Part shown: positions 41,578 to 41,765 of the stretch, piece by piece
Layout of the letters: every line of letters begins with the position of its first letter
Position numbering within the stretch: the first letter of the stretch is position 1
Assembly: GCA_000934455.1 (NCBI GenBank)
Contig: KN890404.1
Coordinates: forward strand, 18,180 to 59,944
Direction: 5' to 3'
Length of the DNA stretch: 41,765 bases
Source: Apostichopus parvimensis
Taxonomy: Eukaryota > Echinodermata > Holothuroidea > Aspidochirotida > Stichopodidae
Translations under genes and position numbers: made by a program
The notes under the pieces: generated by a model
What the model saw: only the letters and a program-made list of their open reading frames with translations
The model's database searches: none
Told to the model about the DNA's origin: nothing

Positions 41578-41626
41578 AGCATATGCTACACTTGGAATAG
41601 TAACCTTAAAGACATCATATAATGGC
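41578..41626 (-). CDS. Candidate exon of an unidentified gene
   Basis: Acceptor GCAATTTTCAG and donor GCT|GTAAGG flank 49 nt reading PLYDVFKVTIPSVAYA, ending in phase 0. Direct joining to 40961 would give the alternative terminal frame [18 protein letters not shown]. Unrecognised. Confidence 0.25.
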
Positions 41627-41657
41627 CTGAAAATTGCTTTCATTCGCTGTATTCGAT

Positions 41658-41765
41658 GTATTAAGTTCAGAGCTATGGTTTTGTCCGTGGAATGTTTACT
41701 ATACATAAATGTATTAAGTTCAGAGGAAAAGTTTTGTCTGTGGAATGTTTACTATACATAAATGT
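41658..41765. repeat. 53-bp tandem duplication at the right edge
   Basis: GTATTAAGTTCAGAG ... ACTATACATAAAT recurs at 41711 with a 53-bp period and a few differences. The array may continue beyond the window. Confidence 0.9.

Overview
This is an AT-rich, intron-rich animal nuclear window. GT-AG introns of a few hundred to about 1,500 bases, tRNA-derived SINE heads, a LINE tail, DNA-transposon MITEs and minisatellites fit a marine invertebrate. I favour a deuterostome such as an echinoderm, with low confidence, because no marker gene fixes the species. A 50-base N run (10371-10420) marks an assembly gap inside a 31-bp tandem repeat. All recognised genes lie on the minus strand.

Layout. Positions 2329-3020 hold the first coding exon of a class C G-protein-coupled receptor that runs off the left edge. 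From 3021 to about 11100 the DNA is non-coding or unassigned. It holds a 441-bp hAT-type MITE with a perfect 8-bp target duplication (4066-4506), two orphan exon candidates (6612-6642 and 7692-7776), a large palindromic repeat (7850-8018), a 22-bp minisatellite (8464-8730), a SINE head (9260-9340) and the gapped 31-bp satellite. From 11691 to about 37187 lies one complete gene: a non-coding first exon plus 29 coding exons. These splice in frame to 4,056 nt, or 1,351 residues. The product is a Strawberry Notch (SNO/SBNO) superfamily 2 helicase-like ATPase. Beyond the gene lie a 5'-truncated LINE (37722-38235), a long stretch without recognised coding content, and low-confidence terminal exons of an unidentified minus-strand gene (40880-41626).

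The main point of interest is the SNO gene. Compared with sequences I recall, its core reads more like the plant FORGETTER1-type Strawberry Notch protein than animal SBNO1 or SBNO2. Its last exon adds a tail not known to me from SBNO1/2: two PCNA-interacting (PIP-like) motifs, a SUMO-interacting-like motif, a bipartite nuclear localisation signal and a near-canonical UBZ4 ubiquitin-binding zinc finger. RAD18, SPRTN, FAN1, SNM1A and ZRANB3 carry comparable parts and act in replication-coupled DNA damage tolerance. I infer a PCNA/ubiquitin/SUMO-directed SNO ATPase acting on chromatin. The domain reading is from the sequence; the function is inference.

The introns carry further repeats: two more SINE heads, a 46-bp palindrome, a 113-bp tandem repeat abutting a splice donor, a 90-bp tandem repeat, a 46-nt poly-C run and a third copy of the palindrome-arm repeat.
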